Source: Rhizosphaericola mali (GTDB lineage Bacteria; Bacteroidota; Bacteroidia; Chitinophagales; Chitinophagaceae). From it: a DNA stretch of 64,000 bases. The stretch lies in contig NZ_CP044016.1 in the NCBI RefSeq assembly GCF_004337365.2, positions 4,321,507 to 4,385,506 of the forward strand. The letters run 5' to 3'. Below are positions 8,499-17,232 of this stretch, in pieces. Below the pieces are notes generated by a model. It was given only the letters and a program-made list of their open reading frames with translations. It did no database searches and had not been told where the DNA came from. Numbering within the stretch: position 1 is the first letter of the stretch; every line of letters starts with the position of its first letter. The translations under genes were made by a program, and so were the position numbers.

Positions 8499-11309
8499 AT
8501 GGAAAAAAAATTATACTTGCTCGATGCGATGGCGTTGATATTTAGAGCGTATTATGCGTTGATCAGAAGTCCGCGTGTTACCTCAGATGGCAAAAATACC
8601 AATGCACAATTCGGCTTTACCAATACGTTGATTGATTTAATTCAAAAGGAAAAACCAACGCATCTTGCTGTATGTTTTGATACACATGCTCCCACTACAC
8701 GTCATAAGGACTATGAAAACTACAAAGCAAATCGTCAAGAAGCTCCCGAAGATTTGATTATATCCATTCCCGATATTAAAAAAATAATTCATGGTTTCAA
8801 TATTCCAACAATAGAATTGGATGGCTATGAAGCGGATGATATTATCGGAACTTTGGCTTGGGAAGCCGCTGCGAAAGGTTATCAAGTGTATATGGTTACG
8901 CCCGATAAAGACTATGGTCAACTATTGAATGACGATAAAATATTTATATATAAACCTCCTTACATGGGTAATCCAAAAGAGATTATCGATGCAGAAGGTA
9001 TTTGTAAAAAATGGGATATTGAACGCGTCGATCAGGTCATCGATATATTGGGATTGATGGGTGATGCGGTGGATAATATTCCAGGAATTGCTGGTGTAGG
9101 TGAAAAAACTGCGGCTAAACTATTGAAACAATACGATACGGTAGAGGGTGTGATAGCTCATGCAGATGAAATTAAAGGTGCATTGGGCGAAAAGGTCAGA
9201 GCGGGTAAAGATTCTGCGATTATGAGTAAAAAATTAGCCACGATTATTACCGACGTGCCTGTGACGTTTGATGAGCATAATTTTGAATTAGGAGAATGGG
9301 ATAAAGATCTATTGGCAAATATTTTCGGAGAATTAGAATTTCGAACTTTAGGTAAAAGACTATTGGGGGAAGGTTTTCAAATTCCTGTTAGTGGAAATGT
9401 TCAAACGGATTTGTTTGGAAATGTAGTAGAAACCAAAGGAACTAGTAAAGGTAAAACAGAAACTATAGTTGATGTTCCTGAATTAGAAATAAAAGATATA
9501 AAAAATACTTCACACGACTATCATTTAGTAGATACAGAAGAAGATCGTCAACAATTGGTTTGGAATCTTTTGAAAGAAAAAGAAATTTGTTTTGATACTG
9601 AAACGACTGGGCTAGATGCTAATAATGTAGAAATTGTAGGCATGAGTTTTTCCGTAAAAAAAGGAGAAGCGTACTATGTACCCATGCCGAAAGATCAAAA
9701 GAAAGTAGCTGAAATCTTAGAAGTTTTTCGCCCTTTATTTGCGGAGAAAAAGATTTTATGGATTGGTCAAAATATCAAGTATGATATGCTTGTGATGAAG
9801 TGGTACGGCATCGAACTAGAAGGAGAAATCTTTGATACGATGGTCGCACATTATTTGATTGAGCCGGAAGGTCGTCGGAATATGGATCTTTTGAGTGAAC
9901 AATTTTTGGGTTATCATCCTATTGAAATCGAAGAATTGATCGGAAAAAAGGGAAAAGGTCAATTGAATATGCGCGATATTGCCAAGGAAGTTGTCAAAGA
10001 ATATGCTGCGGAAGACGCAGATATTACACTACAATTAAAACATGCAATTGAGCCAATTCTAACGCAAAAAAGTGTAAGAAAAGTTTTTGATAAAGTAGAT
10101 ACACCTTTAATCAAAGTCCTAACAGCAATGGAATTTGAAGGCGTAAAGATTGATGAAAATTTTTTAAAAGAATATTCCAAAACCTTAGAAATAGATGCTG
10201 CTGACTATGAAAATCGTGTTTATGAAGAAGCAGGCGTGAAATTCAACTTGGCATCACCTAAGCAATTGGGAGAAGTGCTATTTGATAAATTAAAATTAGA
10301 TCCTAAAGCAAAAAAAACGAAAACAGGACAATATGCGACCGGTGAAGATGTATTGTTAAAACTTGCCGCAGAAAATAAAATTGTAGATGATATTCTAGGA
10401 TTTAGAGAATTGACAAAATTGCGTAATACATACGTCGATGCCTTACCTGCATTGATTAATCCAAGAACTGGAAGAGTGCATACTTCCTATAATCAGACGA
10501 TTGCAATTACCGGTAGATTGAGTAGTACGAATCCTAATTTGCAAAATATTCCTATAAGAACGGAGCGAGGTAAAGAAATTAGAAAAGCTTTTATTCCGAG
10601 AGATAGTGATCATATTTTGTTAAGTGCCGATTATTCGCAAATTGAATTGAGAATTGTCGCTGCAATTAGTGGAGACGAACATATGTGTGAAGCATTTAAA
10701 GAAGGTAAAGATATTCATAAAGCCACGGCTGCTAAGGTTTTTGGTGTTGCGGAAAGTGAAGTGACTAGCGACATGCGTCGTAAAGCAAAGAGTGTCAATT
10801 TCGGAATTATTTATGGACAGAGTGCATTTGGCTTAGCTAGTAATTTGGGTATTAGTCGAAAAGAAGCAAAAGAAATTATTGATAGTTACATGGAGGAATT
10901 TTCGGGTATTCGTAGTTATATGGAAACGAAAATTCAATTTGCGCAAGACCATGGTTATGCCGAGACACTGATGGGTAGGAAGAACTGGTTAAAGGATATT
11001 AATTCTTCCAATTTTACGGTTCGCGCTTTTGCAGAAAGAGCTGCCATTAATTCGCCAATTCAAGGAACTGCTGCGGATATGATCAAATTAGCAATGATTG
11101 ATATTCATGCTGCCATGCAGAAAGAAAATCTAGCTTCTAAAATGATTTTGCAAGTACATGATGAGTTGATCTTTGATGTCAAAAAAGCTGAAGTAGATAT
11201 TCTAAAAGAATTGGTTCCTACATTAATGAAAAACGCTTTAGTCTTACCGAATGAAGTTCCTGCGCTTGCAGAGACAGGTGTCGGAGATAATTGGTTAGAA
11301 GCACACTAA
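8499..11309 (+). CDS. polA: DNA polymerase I
   Basis: The 936-residue repair and Okazaki-fragment polymerase has three domains. The 5'-nuclease spans about residues 1-290 and begins LYLLDAMALIFRAYYA. The 3'-5' exonuclease starts near 340, and its DTETTG near 366 keeps the metal-binding Asp and Glu, so proofreading is probably active. The family-A polymerase domain has SADYSQIELR near 708, RRKAKSVNFGIIYGQ and QVHDELIFD near 885. The length is normal. purU starts 15 bp after the stop and is probably in the same operon. Confidence 0.97.
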   Translation: MEKKLYLLDAMALIFRAYYALIRSPRVTSDGKNTNAQFGFTNTLIDLIQKEKPTHLAVCFDTHAPTTRHKDYENYKANRQEAPEDLIISIPDIKKIIHGFNIPTIELDGYEADDIIGTLAWEAAAKGYQVYMVTPDKDYGQLLNDDKIFIYKPPYMGNPKEIIDAEGICKKWDIERVDQVIDILGLMGDAVDNIPGIAGVGEKTAAKLLKQYDTVEGVIAHADEIKGALGEKVRAGKDSAIMSKKLATIITDVPVTFDEHNFELGEWDKDLLANIFGELEFRTLGKRLLGEGFQIPVSGNVQTDLFGNVVETKGTSKGKTETIVDVPELEIKDIKNTSHDYHLVDTEEDRQQLVWNLLKEKEICFDTETTGLDANNVEIVGMSFSVKKGEAYYVPMPKDQKKVAEILEVFRPLFAEKKILWIGQNIKYDMLVMKWYGIELEGEIFDTMVAHYLIEPEGRRNMDLLSEQFLGYHPIEIEELIGKKGKGQLNMRDIAKEVVKEYAAEDADITLQLKHAIEPILTQKSVRKVFDKVDTPLIKVLTAMEFEGVKIDENFLKEYSKTLEIDAADYENRVYEEAGVKFNLASPKQLGEVLFDKLKLDPKAKKTKTGQYATGEDVLLKLAAENKIVDDILGFRELTKLRNTYVDALPALINPRTGRVHTSYNQTIAITGRLSSTNPNLQNIPIRTERGKEIRKAFIPRDSDHILLSADYSQIELRIVAAISGDEHMCEAFKEGKDIHKATAAKVFGVAESEVTSDMRRKAKSVNFGIIYGQSAFGLASNLGISRKEAKEIIDSYMEEFSGIRSYMETKIQFAQDHGYAETLMGRKNWLKDINSSNFTVRAFAERAAINSPIQGTAADMIKLAMIDIHAAMQKENLASKMILQVHDELIFDVKKAEVDILKELVPTLMKNALVLPNEVPALAETGVGDNWLEAH

Positions 11310-11324
11310 AATTTATTTGAATAA

Positions 11325-12155
11325 ATGACTATAGTTATACAATGCCAAGATCGTGTCGGATTGATTTCAATTATTTCGACCATATTGCGCAATGCAGATT
11401 GTAATATCGTTTCGATGCGTCAACATGTCGCAGCAGATGCGCCTTTATTTTTTGCCCGTATCGTCACTGATGATGTAGAAATAGATGCGCTCTCCATCAA
11501 GGAAAAATTGACAAATGCATTACCACTAGGAGCGATGATCACGGTGAATCCTCCGCAGAAAAAGAAAATCGTTGTATTAGTTACGAAAGAATATCATTGT
11601 TTGGGTGATATATTGTTGCGTAATAATTTTGATAATTTGAATGCTGAAGTAGTTGCTGTTGTGGGCAACTATAATGAATTGTCAGATTTGACTAAGAAAT
11701 TTGGCGTGCCTTTTCATTATATATCTCATGAAAATATTTCTAAAGACATATTTGAAATGCGACTAAAGGAAAGCATAGATAAATACGCACCTGATTTTAT
11801 AGTGCTTGCGAAATTTATGCGTATATTATCACCTGAATTTGTGGCGCATTTTGCAAAAAAAATTATCAATATTCATCACTCATTTTTGCCGGCATTCATA
11901 GGTGCAAATCCTTATAAAAGAGCATACGAACGTGGCGTGAAATTAATTGGAGCCACGGCGCATTTTGTTACCAATGACTTAGATGAAGGTCCGATTATTA
12001 CGCAGCAAGTTATTCCGGTAAATCATACTTACACCGCGGAAGCAATGCGTAAAGCTGGTCGAGAAATTGAAACTTCTACGTTAGCAGAAGCAATGCAATT
12101 AGTATTTGAAGATCGCGTATTTGTGTATAAAAATAAGACGGTGATATTTAAGTAA
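11325..12155 (+). CDS. purU: formyltetrahydrofolate deformylase
   Basis: The 276-residue product hydrolyses 10-formyl-THF to THF and formate, balancing the one-carbon pool. An N-terminal ACT domain (about 1-75) precedes a formyltransferase-fold domain. The catalytic region INIHHSFLPAFIGANPYKRAYERGVK is near residue 180 (given here only in part: HHSFLPAF), followed by GATAHFVTNDLDEGPII. The length is normal. The 15-bp gap from polA suggests cotranscription, although I know of no functional link. Confidence 0.93.
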   Translation: MTIVIQCQDRVGLISIISTILRNADCNIVSMRQHVAADAPLFFARIVTDDVEIDALSIKEKLTNALPLGAMITVNPPQKKKIVVLVTKEYHCLGDILLRNNFDNLNAEVVAVVGNYNELSDLTKKFGVPFHYISHENISKDIFEMRLKESIDKYAPDFIVLAKFMRILSPEFVAHFAKKIINIHHSFLPAFIGANPYKRAYERGVKLIGATAHFVTNDLDEGPIITQQVIPVNHTYTAEAMRKAGREIETSTLAEAMQLVFEDRVFVYKNKTVIFK

Positions 12156-12335
12156 GAATTTGTCTTAGGGATGTTTCCAATTTATAGTTTTTTCTATTGA
12201 TTAAAATTTCTCCGCATAGTCTCCTAAAGGGGGCTTGGCAGTTGAAAAAAAGAACTTATTACCAATAATAATTATCAACACACAGGTAATTTTGGTACAA
12301 CATGTCATAGTCCCGAATAATTAAACTTAAGTATT

Positions 12336-12905
12336 TTGTTCAAATTTTCATTCACTTTTATTTTTTTTCTATTCATATCTTATATTGGTCTCTGTCAAAG
12401 TAAAAAAGATAAGATCCTTATGTATGATACGATTATCCAACGTTTGGAACATCAAATCATAAGATATTATGGTCCACCATCGGAAAATGAATATTTACCT
12501 ATAATTATTGACAGCAAGTTTATGGATATAAAAAAAACTAGTGAAGAATATTATAATAGTATTTTACCTGTTGCTAACAAGTTTTTCTCAATGAAACAAT
12601 ACAAAAATGTAGAGAAAGATTTGCCTATATATAAGTTGGAGTATTTGAACTCGCTTCCCTTAGATAATAGAAATATTGAATTTATTGATACTTTGGATAA
12701 AGATTTTTATCATTATAAGTCTAATCTATTTCATCTAAAAATATCTCGCCCCTATTCCCTAGATAGGAATACTTTTTTTGTTATTTATAAAATTGTTGAG
12801 AGTTATAGTCAGTCCGTAGTGATCAATTCTATCTTGTTTGAAAGAAAAGGTAAGAAGCTCATAGTCAATCCAAAGTATTATTTGTTATCCAGAGATGATT
12901 ATTGA
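12336..12905 (+). CDS. hypothetical secreted protein
   Basis: The 189-residue product has a hydrophobic N-terminus ending GLCQSKKD, which fits a Bacteroidota signal peptide or a weak lipobox. The rest is polar and rich in Tyr, Lys and Asn, with no domain I recognise. The only plausible start is TTG at 12336, because a stop lies in frame 18 bp upstream. A TAATTTTG element at 12287-12294 lies at a suitable distance for a promoter. The gene is isolated between purU and the convergent DUF3307 gene. Confidence 0.6.
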   Translation: MFKFSFTFIFFLFISYIGLCQSKKDKILMYDTIIQRLEHQIIRYYGPPSENEYLPIIIDSKFMDIKKTSEEYYNSILPVANKFFSMKQYKNVEKDLPIYKLEYLNSLPLDNRNIEFIDTLDKDFYHYKSNLFHLKISRPYSLDRNTFFVIYKIVESYSQSVVINSILFERKGKKLIVNPKYYLLSRDDY

Positions 12906-12953
12906 TATACACATGAATTTTACCCTATAGTCACAAATAGTCGTATGCCTTCC

Positions 12954-13655
12954 TTATGATAAATATTTGCAAAATAGTCCCGCTACTATTCCTAATCCGA
13001 AACTTATTAACGTTCCAATCATTATATATTCGGTCAATTTTCGGTCTTTTGCTTTGGATAAATCATTGAAGCGGTACACCGATTTTATAGTTATGAGAAA
13101 ACCAACGCCCGCCCAATAATTGAGTAAAATGAAGCCAACTATAAACATACGTTCCAAGATACCAATATATAGTCCGGCATCTTTTAATGAATTTTCTGGC
13201 GAGTCAATTTGAGTCATATCCCACCTACCTATCAATGTTTTCATTATAATCGAACTGACAACTGTTGCAAATAATACTGTAATAACTATAACTAAACCAT
13301 GATCTGATAATAGTTTGTCTGTAGTGATAAATCCAGGTACGAAATGATTGGTAACTAATAATAAGATTAAAACGTGAGCAAATTGATCATAAAAGAAATA
13401 TCGTCGTTGATTCTTTTCTGTGGAAAATTTTAGTTTGAGCCAATCGATAATGAAATGTGTAATGAGAATAAATAGAATTGCCAATAAATGTTGCCCTTGT
13501 AATAATATCAGCAATAAAATAGCATGAACTCCTAGATGTGCGTACAAGAAAGGGGATTTTTCCTTGTGTATGCATTTATCTTTCACCCATTTATTAGGTT
13601 GGAATAAAAAATCTCCCAAAAAATGAGCTAATAATAATCTAAGAAGTAGATTCAT
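12954..13655 (-). CDS. DUF3307 polytopic membrane protein
   Basis: The 233-residue product has about six or seven hydrophobic segments. It begins LLLRLLLAHFLGDFLFQ, the hallmark of DUF3307, a family of unknown function. The conserved HFLGDFLFQP and HFIIDWLK motifs carry acidic and His residues within membrane segments. The start codon lies inside the end of the upstream satD gene (17-bp overlap), so translation is probably coupled and the two products may work together. No function is established for this family. Confidence 0.85.
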   Translation of the reverse strand: MNLLLRLLLAHFLGDFLFQPNKWVKDKCIHKEKSPFLYAHLGVHAILLLILLQGQHLLAILFILITHFIIDWLKLKFSTEKNQRRYFFYDQFAHVLILLLVTNHFVPGFITTDKLLSDHGLVIVITVLFATVVSSIIMKTLIGRWDMTQIDSPENSLKDAGLYIGILERMFIVGFILLNYWAGVGFLITIKSVYRFNDLSKAKDRKLTEYIMIGTLISFGLGIVAGLFCKYLS

Positions 13656-14259
13656 TTAATAAAGCTTTGATTTTTAATGTATACAAATTTTCCAATTGCA
13701 TCAGTTCTTCATAACCCGCACGTTTCAATCCTTCACTGATATTGCTTTGGGTTTTATCCAAAAGTTTGGCAATTTCCGTTTGGTTCATTTCTGGATGTTC
13801 CCATACTGTTTGAATGATTTTAGCTGTAACGGGTTTCCAGTCATCCATTACTAATGTTGCAAGGTCAAATGCTGTATTGAAAATTAAATCATTTTCTGGA
13901 TAGTCACTACTTATTCTTAATTTTTTTGGTTTCAGGTGGTCTAATAATCTACCCGAATAGATAAATGCTTCGCCGTTGGATTCTGCTATATTATCCGCAA
14001 TGTATTTAATGGGACCCAATCCGATCGCCATTCTCGCATCGAGATTTTCTGCCTTTAAAGTCGCTTTTAGTATATATACAAATTTCAAAACATCTTCTGC
14101 TTCTATATTTATCTGAAAGCTATCCCCGCGAAAAACTTCCCAATTCCGGTTTTCTTTTCCCCATTTTGAAAGTGCTTTTTTCAGAATGGGCAACCAGATA
14201 TTTGGATCGATATGAGTAGATCCAATCATATCTCCCGTGATAATTGCTTGCATTTTCAT
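13639..14259 (-). CDS. SatD-family protein: cyclase-like domain plus helix-turn-helix
   Basis: The 206-residue protein matches the SatD family, named from a streptococcal acid-tolerance operon. The N-terminal half reads like a class III nucleotidyl cyclase fold. ITGDMIGST at 7-15 resembles the D-x-x-G-S-T metal site, FRGDSFQ at 43-49 resembles the second Asp site, and ARMAIGLG then GEAFIYSGRLLDHL parallel the cyclase RIGIHTG and GDAVNLAARL blocks. The C-terminus (about 157-185) is a helix-turn-helix, with TEIAKLLDKTQSNISEGLKR. Catalytic activity is not shown. A three-site operator array sits directly upstream. Confidence 0.8.
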   Translation of the reverse strand: MKMQAIITGDMIGSTHIDPNIWLPILKKALSKWGKENRNWEVFRGDSFQINIEAEDVLKFVYILKATLKAENLDARMAIGLGPIKYIADNIAESNGEAFIYSGRLLDHLKPKKLRISSDYPENDLIFNTAFDLATLVMDDWKPVTAKIIQTVWEHPEMNQTEIAKLLDKTQSNISEGLKRAGYEELMQLENLYTLKIKALLNESTS

Positions 14260-14267
14260 TATTCAAA

Positions 14268-14343
14268 TATCTGTAATTTAGCAGATATTTCAAAATATCA
14301 TATTTTTAGTAGATATTTTAATTTATCTGTAATTTGTAAGATA
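14268..14343. promoter_or_regulatory. array of three phased 20-bp near-palindromic operators
   Basis: Three 20-bp elements start at 14268, 14296 and 14324, a period of exactly 28 bp with 8-bp AT spacers. They are TATCTGTAATTTAGCAGATA, TATCATATTTTTAGTAGATA and TATCTGTAATTTGTAAGATA. The arms TATCTG/CAGATA form an inverted repeat, typical of a dimeric HTH protein. The first site is 8 bp from the satD start codon. The third ends 68 bp before comF on the other strand. Autoregulation by SatD is the simplest reading but is inference. Confidence 0.7.
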
Positions 14344-14411
14344 AATTTATTAAATCATCTAATTACTAAAAGAAATGAAATTAATCCTGTATTCCGTAAC
14401 TTTATATCACT

Positions 14412-15107
14412 ATGAAAACCAACTGGCTGCAAGATTTTTTACAAATCATTTATCCGAAATTCTGTGCGGGTTGCGGTAGCGACGCTATCTCTTCAAGCCA
14501 ACCATTTTGTTTATTATGCGAAAGTAAATTGCCTCAGACGCATTTTTTCAAAATGAAGGAAAATCCGATTACAAATATTTTCAAAGGAAGATTATCTATC
14601 GAAAATGGTGGAAGTGCTTATTATTATACCAATGATACGGCTATTCAGACGCTTATTTATTCGATGAAATACAAAGAGGATAGAAATATGGGCATTTATT
14701 TGGGTAAATTATTGGGCAAAAAATTGAAGGAATCTGATTGGTTTTCTCAAATAGATGCACTTGTGCCACTGCCTTTGCACAAGGATAAAGAGAAAAAACG
14801 TGGTTACAATCAAGCTGAATTATTATGTCAAGGAATCTCTCAGATTTCGAAATGTGAAATCATCACGGATGCTGTGATTCGAAATAAGGCGACAACTTCG
14901 CAGACACATAAATCTCGCACAGAAAGAATCCTCGCCATGGAAGATAAATTTGAATTGAAAAAAACAGAGCGATTAGCAGGCAAACATATTCTCTTAATTG
15001 ATGATTTGGTAACGACCGGCGCGACTTTGGAATTTTGTGGTTTGGAAATATTGAAAGCGGCAGATACGAAATTAAGTGTCGCAACTTTAGGAAAATCCAT
15101 GCATTGA
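14412..15107 (+). CDS. comF: ComF-family phosphoribosyltransferase-like protein
   Basis: The 231-residue product has an N-terminal zinc-ribbon with Cys18, Cys21, Cys33 and Cys36, and a C-terminal PRTase domain. The domain carries the PRPP-binding motif ILLIDDLVTTGAT at about 194-206 and PLPLHKDKEKKRGYNQAE in the middle. ComF proteins take part in DNA uptake in transformable bacteria, where they act with single-stranded DNA and PriA-like factors. The length is normal. It is divergent from satD and shares the intergenic region holding the operator array. Confidence 0.9.
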   Translation: MKTNWLQDFLQIIYPKFCAGCGSDAISSSQPFCLLCESKLPQTHFFKMKENPITNIFKGRLSIENGGSAYYYTNDTAIQTLIYSMKYKEDRNMGIYLGKLLGKKLKESDWFSQIDALVPLPLHKDKEKKRGYNQAELLCQGISQISKCEIITDAVIRNKATTSQTHKSRTERILAMEDKFELKKTERLAGKHILLIDDLVTTGATLEFCGLEILKAADTKLSVATLGKSMH

Positions 15108-15151
15108 AAAATAGCAAAGCCTTATTTTCGTTGTAGATAAAAGTAATTTAC

Positions 15152-16534
15152 GTGAAACTATTTGTGCGAATATTTACCCTAGCTATTCTCTTTTGTTGGA
15201 CCATGTGGAGCTGCTCCAAAGATCATTTAACTTCCGATCCTGAGGCTGTTAACAGTTTGACATTTAGTACAGGTATCGATACCGTAAAATTTGATACCGT
15301 ATTTACGGCGCAAGGTTCGGCTACGCAAATAGTAAAAATATTCAACAACAATAGCCAAAAGATCTCCTTTTCTTCGATTGATCTTGGTGGTGGCGATGCT
15401 TCTTCTTATTTATTAAATATCAATGGAAGAGCTGCAAATTCGTTGACAGACGTAATTTTAGAAGCTGGCGATAGTTTGTATGTTTTTATCAAAGTAAATA
15501 TTTCGCCCAATGCAACGACGAGCCCATTTATTGTTGCGGATAGTATTAATTTCCGGTTAAATGGAAACGTGGAAAAATTGTATTTGCAGGCTTATGGACA
15601 AAATGCACATTATATTTCTACTGCCAATATTAACAAAGACACGACTTGGAATGCCGATTTACCGATTGTCGTGATGAATGATATTCTTTTACCAACGAAC
15701 ACAAAATTAAATATTGCAAAAGGTGCCAAAGTTTATTTTCATGGTAATACCCATCTATTAATTAATGGAACTTTGAATGCATTGGGTGATTCTTTGTCTA
15801 GGATTCAGATGACAACGGATCGTTTGGATGATCCATATAATACCATTGCTGGTTCTTGGGGCGGATTAACTTTTGGGGCAATGAGCAGCAGTAATATTTT
15901 ACAATATACATCTATCAAAAATGCACAAATAGCTATTGCGGATACGAGTAACACAAGTGTAAGTAGTAATTACAAATTGACATTGAATAGTTGCGAAATT
16001 TATAATTGTAGTAACGCCGGCATGGATGCTGTTAACTCGAATATTTATTTATATAATTCATTGATTTACAATAATAATTACAATATTTCCATCGCTGGAG
16101 GCAATTACAATTTGTTGTACAATACGATTGCTGCATATTCCAATAATTTATTGGGACATAATAATCCTTGCGTGGCTGTTACAAATAATTCCACTGCATT
16201 GAATCTGATCGTTAAAAATTCTATTATTTATGGGGAAAATGCGACTATTTCTAATGAATTAAGTTTTGATACACAACTAGCGAATGCACAAGTTTCTTTG
16301 ACGAATTCATTATTGAAAATGAGCACTACGCCGACGTATGTGATGGCGAGTAATTTGATTTTAAATGTAGATCCGCTATTTACAACGGTGAATAATGATC
16401 GAGCTATTTATGATTTTCATTTACAAAATAACTCTCCAGCTTTGCAAAAAGCGCTCTATGATAATGCCGTATTGATTGATTATCAAGGTAATCTACGAAG
16501 CACGACGACTCCAACAATCGGCGCTTTCGAATAA
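15152..16534 (+). CDS. right-handed beta-helix repeat lipoprotein
   Basis: The 460-residue product starts at GTG and has a signal peptide ending MWSC at Cys21, a plausible lipobox. Residues 30-150 look like an immunoglobulin-like beta domain. Residues 160-440 contain repeated N-rich short strands (for example NSNIYLYNSLIYNNNYN), typical of parallel beta-helix proteins. It ends with the family-like GNLRSTTTPTIGAFE. It is probably anchored on the outer membrane or in the periplasm. The ligand or substrate is unknown. The gene follows comF by 44 bp. Confidence 0.75.
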   Translation: MKLFVRIFTLAILFCWTMWSCSKDHLTSDPEAVNSLTFSTGIDTVKFDTVFTAQGSATQIVKIFNNNSQKISFSSIDLGGGDASSYLLNINGRAANSLTDVILEAGDSLYVFIKVNISPNATTSPFIVADSINFRLNGNVEKLYLQAYGQNAHYISTANINKDTTWNADLPIVVMNDILLPTNTKLNIAKGAKVYFHGNTHLLINGTLNALGDSLSRIQMTTDRLDDPYNTIAGSWGGLTFGAMSSSNILQYTSIKNAQIAIADTSNTSVSSNYKLTLNSCEIYNCSNAGMDAVNSNIYLYNSLIYNNNYNISIAGGNYNLLYNTIAAYSNNLLGHNNPCVAVTNNSTALNLIVKNSIIYGENATISNELSFDTQLANAQVSLTNSLLKMSTTPTYVMASNLILNVDPLFTTVNNDRAIYDFHLQNNSPALQKALYDNAVLIDYQGNLRSTTTPTIGAFE

Positions 16535-16608
16535 AGTAAATATTTAGCTTTTAGCGTTTGTTTTCATTTTGATATGGTAACTTTACAAATAGTTAAAATA
16601 TATACGTA

Positions 16609-17187
16609 ATGAAAAAATTAAAATACGCCATAGTGGCCGTCGCACTTTTCGTGATAAGTGCGTCATTTATTTCCAAAGAACATAAACGACAGCAAATGGA
16701 AACAAGCAAAAAGCTAAAAAATATATACGATTTCAAGATTGAAGGTTTGGATGGATCCGTGATCGATTTTTCCAAATTCAAAGGCAAAAAAATCTTGATC
16801 GTAAATACCGCATCCAAATGTGGATTTACCCCACAATACAAAGGTTTGGAAGCATTATACAAAGCCGAAGCCGGCAAATTGGTTATCGTAGGTTTCCCCT
16901 CAGATAATTTCGGTGGACAAGAGTTTCAAGACAATAAAGACATTAGTTCTTTTTGTGAAAAAAATTATGGAGTAACTTTTCCATTAACGACAAGAGTCGA
17001 TGTGAAAGGGGACAACACAACACCTATATTCAAATATTTGACTGAAAAATCTGAAAATGGTGTATTAGATGCGACCATTTCTTGGAATTTCAACAAATTC
17101 ATCATTGACGAAAAAGGTAATTTGATCAAACATTTTGATAGCAAAGTGACGCCAGATAGTCCTGAGTTGATGAAATATATTGATTAA
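16609..17187 (+). CDS. glutathione-peroxidase-family thiol peroxidase, exported or anchored
   Basis: The 192-residue product has the peroxidatic Cys71 in NTASKCGFTPQ, followed by FPSDNFGGQE with the catalytic Gln near 99 and ISWNFNKF with the catalytic Trp. The usual resolving-Cys position in FPxNQFGxQE is Ser. A second Cys lies in SSFCEKNYGV. Bacterial members usually take electrons from thioredoxin. The first 22 residues are hydrophobic (YAIVAVALFVISASF), so the enzyme probably acts in the periplasm, as the exported KatG would. Confidence 0.9.
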   Translation: MKKLKYAIVAVALFVISASFISKEHKRQQMETSKKLKNIYDFKIEGLDGSVIDFSKFKGKKILIVNTASKCGFTPQYKGLEALYKAEAGKLVIVGFPSDNFGGQEFQDNKDISSFCEKNYGVTFPLTTRVDVKGDNTTPIFKYLTEKSENGVLDATISWNFNKFIIDEKGNLIKHFDSKVTPDSPELMKYID

Positions 17188-17232
17188 TAGGATTTTTTAC
17201 ATAGATACAAAAAGAAAAGATTTTAGGCAGAT

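Noticed and set aside
14212-14415. 67-codon plus-strand frame between satD and comF
   Set aside because: It covers the satD start and the operator array; the frame is low in complexity and matches no protein pattern.
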